A DNA stretch of 10,143 nucleotides, taken from CAZAQS01 sp964486825 (lineage in GTDB: Bacteria > Chloroflexota > Anaerolineae > Anaerolineales > UBA4823). The stretch spans positions 1 to 10,143 of the forward strand of contig CAZAQS010000171.1 of assembly GCA_964486825.1 (NCBI GenBank), read 5' to 3'. This document shows, one piece after another, positions 6,580-10,143 of this stretch; the first letter of the stretch is position 1, and every line of letters begins with the position of its first letter. Position numbers and translations under genes: made by a program. The notes below the pieces were generated by a model. It was given only the letters and a program-made list of their open reading frames with translations. It was not told the origin of the DNA and made no database searches.

Positions 6580-8499
6580 ATGCCTGTCATTCGCATCGCT
6601 GAACGCCTGATTGGCGACGATCAACCTACCTTTATCATCGCTGAGATCGGAGTTAACCATAACGGTATCCTGGACCTGGCCCTGGAATTAATCGAAGCGG
6701 CTGCGGATGCCGGAGCTGATGCAGTCAAGTTCCAGAAACGCGACCTGAGCAAGCTTTACCCAAAAAAATACCTGGAAAACGCCAACGCCGGCGAGAAGAC
6801 TCTGCGCTACCTGCTGCCAATCTTGCAGCGAGTTGAGCTTACGAAGGAAGCTTACGACACCATCGTTGATTATTGTCGCAAGAAAAATATCATCTTCATG
6901 GCATCTCCTTTTGACGCTGCCAGCGCGGATTTCCTGGAGAAACTGGATGTACCGGCATACAAGGTGGCATCGGCAGACCTTACTAACCTGCCTCTTCTCG
7001 ATCATTTAGTCCAGAAAAACAAGCCGCTGATCCTGTCTACCGGTATGTCGCGGATGGAAGAAGTCGAGTTCACGGCAAATTTCTTGAAGGAAAGGAAGGC
7101 TGAGTTCGCCCTGCTGCATTGCAATAGCACATATCCGGCTGCCTTTAACGATATCAATCTGCGCTTCATGGACCGGCTGCGCGAATATGGCGTCCCGGTA
7201 GGATATTCAGGGCACGAACGTGGCATTGCTGTATCTACAGTAGCAGCCTCGATTGGGGCCAGCATCATCGAGCGGCATATCACATTGGACCGGACGATGG
7301 ATGGCCCGGACCACGCTGCCAGTCTCGAGCCGCATGGCTTCAAGAAAATGGTACGCGATATCCGCCAGGTTGCATCTGCCTTGGGGACAGGCGAGGAGAA
7401 GTTTTTCTCACGGGGTGAGATCCTGAACCGCGAGGTGCTCGGGAAAAGCCTGGTGGCTGCCCGGTGCATCGAGCCTGGTGAGACGATTACGTCTGATATG
7501 ATCACGGTGCAAGGCCCGGCGCTGGGAATATCTCCGCAGCGTTACCTAGAGCTGGTTGGACGGGTTGCTTCCCGCCAGATCCAGGAAGAGGAGCCCTTCC
7601 AGGAAAGTGACCTGGGCGAGATTATCGATCTGAATGTTGAAGATATCCTGCCCATGGAATGGGGTTTCACCGTGCGTTTCCGTGATTTTCAGGAGCTCCT
7701 GGTGCACAAGCCAAAGCTGCTGGAGTTCCACTTCACCGACCAGGACCTGGACGAGGAATATCCCGGGTTTGATTTCGACCTCCAGCTGGTATCCCACGCC
7801 CCCGAGTTTTGGGAGCGGACCTTGGTGGACCTTTGCTCTGAGAACGAACGGCAGCGGGTGGAATCCAGGGAGCTGATCCAGAAGACGATCGACTTAACCT
7901 GCAAAATGGCGCCGCATTTCATTGGTACGCCGAAAATCGTCGTACATACCGGTGGGATGAGCCTGGATCACCCGGTGAAATACCCGCAGCGGCTCTACGA
8001 AAACCTGGCCCGCTCCGTCGAAGAACTTAATTACCAGGGCGTCGAGCTGTTGCTCGAAAACCTTCCCCCTCACCCGTGGTATTTCGGAGGCCAGTGGCTG
8101 ACGAACGCTTTCATGGATGCATACGAGATCAGAGATTTTATCGCTGCCAGGAACTTGAAAATGTGTTTCGACACCTCCCATTCAAAGCTGTACTGTAATT
8201 GGGCGAAAGTCGATTTCTACGAGCAGGTGCAGGTTTTGCTGCCCTATATCGGTCACCTGCACCTGTCCGATGGCTCTGGCCTGGATGGCGAGGGACTGCA
8301 AATCGGAGATGGGGCGATTGATTGGGTGCATTTCTTCCAGGTGATCGGGGCTGGTAGGAGTGATGGATACTATGGAACGATGATCCCCGAAATCTGGCGC
8401 GGGCACCAACGTCGAGGGGAAGGGTTCATCATTGCTATCAAACGTCTTTCGGATGCTTACTTCAAAGCCAAGGAAGCTCTTGCCGGAGTATCCATTTAG
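6580..8499 (+). CDS. neuB: NeuB-type nonulosonate synthase fused to a xylose-isomerase-like TIM barrel
   Basis: A 639-residue two-part enzyme. Residues 1-285 are a NeuB barrel, which condenses phosphoenolpyruvate with a six-carbon amino sugar to form a nine-carbon 2-keto acid. AEIGVNHNG (21-29), VKFQK (49-53), GYSGHE (208-213) and ERHITLDR (231-238) are visible. H212 and H233 match the two metal-binding histidines known in the family. Residues about 288-346 form the SAF/antifreeze-like domain that in NeuB dimers closes the active site. Canonical NeuB ends there, at roughly 345 residues. Residues about 350-639 are a second TIM barrel of the sugar phosphate isomerase/epimerase (AP_endonuc_2) type. 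Its candidate metal ligands are E493 (LLLEN), D531/H534 (FDTSH), H559 or H561 (GHLHLSDG) and E604 (IPEIW). The frame runs through without a break, so the fusion looks genuine. The second domain may interconvert the sugar substrate or product; this is inference. ATG 6556 is an upstream alternative start. Confidence 0.93.
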   Translation: MPVIRIAERLIGDDQPTFIIAEIGVNHNGILDLALELIEAAADAGADAVKFQKRDLSKLYPKKYLENANAGEKTLRYLLPILQRVELTKEAYDTIVDYCRKKNIIFMASPFDAASADFLEKLDVPAYKVASADLTNLPLLDHLVQKNKPLILSTGMSRMEEVEFTANFLKERKAEFALLHCNSTYPAAFNDINLRFMDRLREYGVPVGYSGHERGIAVSTVAASIGASIIERHITLDRTMDGPDHAASLEPHGFKKMVRDIRQVASALGTGEEKFFSRGEILNREVLGKSLVAARCIEPGETITSDMITVQGPALGISPQRYLELVGRVASRQIQEEEPFQESDLGEIIDLNVEDILPMEWGFTVRFRDFQELLVHKPKLLEFHFTDQDLDEEYPGFDFDLQLVSHAPEFWERTLVDLCSENERQRVESRELIQKTIDLTCKMAPHFIGTPKIVVHTGGMSLDHPVKYPQRLYENLARSVEELNYQGVELLLENLPPHPWYFGGQWLTNAFMDAYEIRDFIAARNLKMCFDTSHSKLYCNWAKVDFYEQVQVLLPYIGHLHLSDGSGLDGEGLQIGDGAIDWVHFFQVIGAGRSDGYYGTMIPEIWRGHQRRGEGFIIAIKRLSDAYFKAKEALAGVSI

Positions 8500-8566
8500 A
8501 GGTGAAAGGATGTGAACGACCCCCGCTTGATGGCAACTTAATTATGCTAAATAATCCTGTATTCCA
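8500..8566 (+). other. Junction between synthase and last gene, with short SD-led reading frames
   Basis: This 67-base gap follows the synthase stop. GAGGTGA at 8499-8505 is a strong ribosome-binding motif, but what it serves is unclear. Four to six bases after it come an ATG directly followed by TGA (8510-8515) and a GTG (8512) opening a nine-codon frame. A third frame, from GTG 8502 through ATG 8544, stays open for 25 codons to TGA 8577-8579. None matches a known leader peptide. The stretch is AT-rich in its second half (8539-8562), unlike the neighbouring coding sequence. Confidence 0.5.
8527..8555 (+). promoter_or_regulatory. Possible sigma70-type promoter for the last gene
   Basis: TTGATG (8527-8532) matches four of six -35 bases. 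AATAAT (8550-8555), 17 bases later, matches five of six -10 bases. A transcript would start near 8562, only about five bases before ATG 8567, giving a nearly leaderless message. This fits the lack of a Shine-Dalgarno motif there. Short AT-rich matches like this occur by chance, so the call is tentative. Confidence 0.3.
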
Positions 8567-10143
8567 ATGTGCGCTTTGAACGATCTCCCCAGCAAGGCTA
8601 TCCAGCGCGCCCGCTTGAAAAGCGTTGCCGAGATGAATAACTGGCGGCTGGGGCAGATCAGCCGCAAAATAACCGCACATGCCAGGCTGGAAACAGGCCA
8701 GCCTCCAGTAGTATTTTTTAACGCTTCCACCCGGCTGGTAAATATCAGCTTGAACGCAGCTTTTTCTTTCCTGGCCTCCTGCGCTGTACAGCTCTCTGGG
8801 GTCCCTGTAGTGCATTATGCCTGCCAGGCCGGGCTCAACCGCTGCGTGCTGGGCACGAACCGGCTGGATCCAAAGGCTGCGCAGCCCTGCCAGGCCTGTA
8901 TATCCCAATCTCGCTACCTGTATTCGAACGCGCCTACCGTGTGGTTAGAGTCATCCCGAGAGACGGCGCTTGAAGATCGGTTGAGCGACTTGGGTCTGGA
9001 TGAGCTGATCCACTTCCAGGACGGCGAGCAGCCCCTGGGTGAGCTGGTCTTACCTGGCCTGCGCTGGGCCCTCCGCCGCCACCACCTGGTTGACGACCAG
9101 GCCACCCGTTTTCTTTTGAGAGAATACATCCTGGCTGCCCATCACCTGAGCCGTGAATTCTCGGCTTTCCTGGATCAGGTCGAGCCGGAGGCCCTGGTCG
9201 TCTTCAATGGCCTGATGTACCCGGAGGCAGTTGCACGGCGGCTTGCCAGGCAGCGAGGCATCCGGGTGATCACGCATGAAGTCGGTATGCAGCCTTTTTC
9301 CGGGTTCTTCACGGAGGGGGAAGCAACCGCCTACCCGATCGATATCCCGAGTGATTTCGAGCTCAGCCCCACCCAGAACGCCCGCCTGGATGAATACCTG
9401 GAGCAGCGTTTCCAGGGTAAATTTAGCATGGCCGGGATACGCTTCTGGCCCGAGATCAGTGGGTTGGACGAGGCTTTTTTGAAGCGGGCTGCCTCCTTCA
9501 GGCAGATCGTGCCGGTCTTTACGAATGTCATCTTCGATACCAGCCAGCTGCATGCAAATACGATCTTTCCCAATATGTTTGCATGGCTCGATCTCCTGCT
9601 CGAGCTCATCAAGGAACATCCCGAGACCCTGTTTGTTATCAGGGCGCACCCGGATGAGCTGCGGCCTGGCAAACAGAGCCAGGAGAGCGTTCAGCAATGG
9701 GTTGTCCATAACAAGCTATCAGACTTGCCGAACGTGATCTTCATTAACTCCGATGAATATATCAGCTCATATGAGTTGATCCAGCGTGCCAAGTTCGTAA
9801 TGGTTTATAACTCCTCCATCGGTTTGGAGGCTTCCCTGATGGGAAAGGCCGTTGTGTGCGGGGGGAAAGCGCGGTTCACCCAAATACCGACCGTTTTCTT
9901 TCCGGATTCCCCTGGCGGCTACCGAGAGCTGGCGGATGATTTCCTGAGTGCGGATAGGACAGATGTCCCTGCTGAATTTTCCCGCAATGCGCGCCGCTTC
10001 TTGTACTACCAGCTATACCGGTATTCCTTGCCCTTCGATGAATACCTGGACGCGCATCCCTGGCCTGGTTTTGTTCGATTGCGGGCTTTTCACTGGCAGA
10101 AGCTCACCCCGGCTCTATCGCCAACTATGCAGGCGCTGGTCAA
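8567..10143 (+). CDS. Capsule-polysaccharide-type GT-B transferase with N-terminal four-cysteine motif (3' end outside window)
   Basis: The frame is open from ATG 8567 to the end of the window, 525 codons with no stop, so the protein is truncated at the C-terminus by the window edge. Residues 86-111 hold C86-x6-C93 and P-C108-x2-C111, possibly a metal-binding knuckle. The C-terminal domain has VIRAHPDE (357-364) and VYNSSIGLEA (413-422), the Arg-x-His-Pro and Ser-Ser...Glu pattern of KpsC/KpsS-like capsule enzymes and related CMP-sugar transferases. GGKARF follows, as in capsule synthesis proteins. It is therefore probably a glycan transferase using a nucleotide-activated sugar. Its place directly after the CMP-nonulosonate genes makes it a candidate for transferring that sugar, by inference only. 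The start is weak: there is no Shine-Dalgarno motif before 8567. ATG 8633 (M23) is an alternative, also without one, and a missing base near 8575 could hide a longer N-terminus. Confidence 0.75.
   Translation, partial: MCALNDLPSKAIQRARLKSVAEMNNWRLGQISRKITAHARLETGQPPVVFFNASTRLVNISLNAAFSFLASCAVQLSGVPVVHYACQAGLNRCVLGTNRLDPKAAQPCQACISQSRYLYSNAPTVWLESSRETALEDRLSDLGLDELIHFQDGEQPLGELVLPGLRWALRRHHLVDDQATRFLLREYILAAHHLSREFSAFLDQVEPEALVVFNGLMYPEAVARRLARQRGIRVITHEVGMQPFSGFFTEGEATAYPIDIPSDFELSPTQNARLDEYLEQRFQGKFSMAGIRFWPEISGLDEAFLKRAASFRQIVPVFTNVIFDTSQLHANTIFPNMFAWLDLLLELIKEHPETLFVIRAHPDELRPGKQSQESVQQWVVHNKLSDLPNVIFINSDEYISSYELIQRAKFVMVYNSSIGLEASLMGKAVVCGGKARFTQIPTVFFPDSPGGYRELADDFLSADRTDVPAEFSRNARRFLYYQLYRYSLPFDEYLDAHPWPGFVRLRAFHWQKLTPALSPTMQALV

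Noticed and set aside
7002..7505. 167-codon open frame on the minus strand
   Set aside because: It is antisense to the conserved NeuB core and SAF domain; its sequence is serine/arginine-rich, as expected for a shadow frame.
8541..8555. Small inverted repeat ATTAT-GCTAA-ATAAT
   Set aside because: A five-pair all-AT stem is too weak for a terminator or an operator claim and overlaps a better promoter reading.
8462..8908. 148-codon minus-strand frame crossing the synthase/transferase junction
   Set aside because: I considered it as a small convergent gene, but most of it mirrors the + strand transferase including the cysteine motif, and the product resembles nothing known.
9050..9709. 219-codon open frame on the minus strand
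   Set aside because: It is antisense to the capsule-type transferase, whose motifs are clear on the + strand; the translation has no recognisable domain and reflects codon bias.

Overview
The window is a dense, single-strand block of surface-glycan genes from a bacterium. Nine genes lie head to tail on the + strand, with ATGA overlaps or short gaps of about 20-70 bases. No tRNA, rRNA, CRISPR array, insertion sequence or convincing terminator is visible. Mixed GC content, GTG/TTG start options and Shine-Dalgarno motifs fit a free-living bacterium. The general look resembles Chloroflexota (Anaerolineae-type) genomes, but this is an impression and not something the sequence proves.

Left part (1-2395): the 3' end of a family 2 glycosyltransferase, a complete family 2 glycosyltransferase, and a SAM-dependent methyltransferase with an N-terminal zinc-ribbon-like cysteine cluster. 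All three are joined by ATGA stop/start overlaps, which suggests translational coupling. Next (2422-3870) comes a GT-B-type transferase resembling the CDP-glycerol glycerophosphotransferase / capsule transferase superfamily.

Central part (about 3896-8499): a sugar-acid module. It holds a Gfo/Idh/MocA oxidoreductase, an SDR oxidoreductase of the kind found in flagellin-glycan (PtmA-type) loci, a CMP-nonulosonate cytidylyltransferase (NeuA/LegF/PseF family), and a NeuB-type nonulosonate synthase. The synthase carries an extra C-terminal xylose-isomerase-like TIM barrel whose metal-ligand residues appear intact. Together these genes point to synthesis and CMP-activation of a sialic-acid-like nine-carbon sugar. 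The usual upstream enzymes (nucleotide-sugar dehydratase, aminotransferase, hydrolysing 2-epimerase) are not in the window.

Right part (8500-10143): a short AT-rich junction with a possible promoter, then a GT-B capsule-polysaccharide-type transferase that runs off the window. It has a four-cysteine motif near its N-terminus and is a candidate for transferring the activated sugar.

The most unusual item is the synthase/TIM-barrel fusion. Other points of note are a possible ATT start codon for the Gfo/Idh gene, a possibly leaderless or frameshifted start for the last gene, and a C8 tract inside a glycosyltransferase gene.
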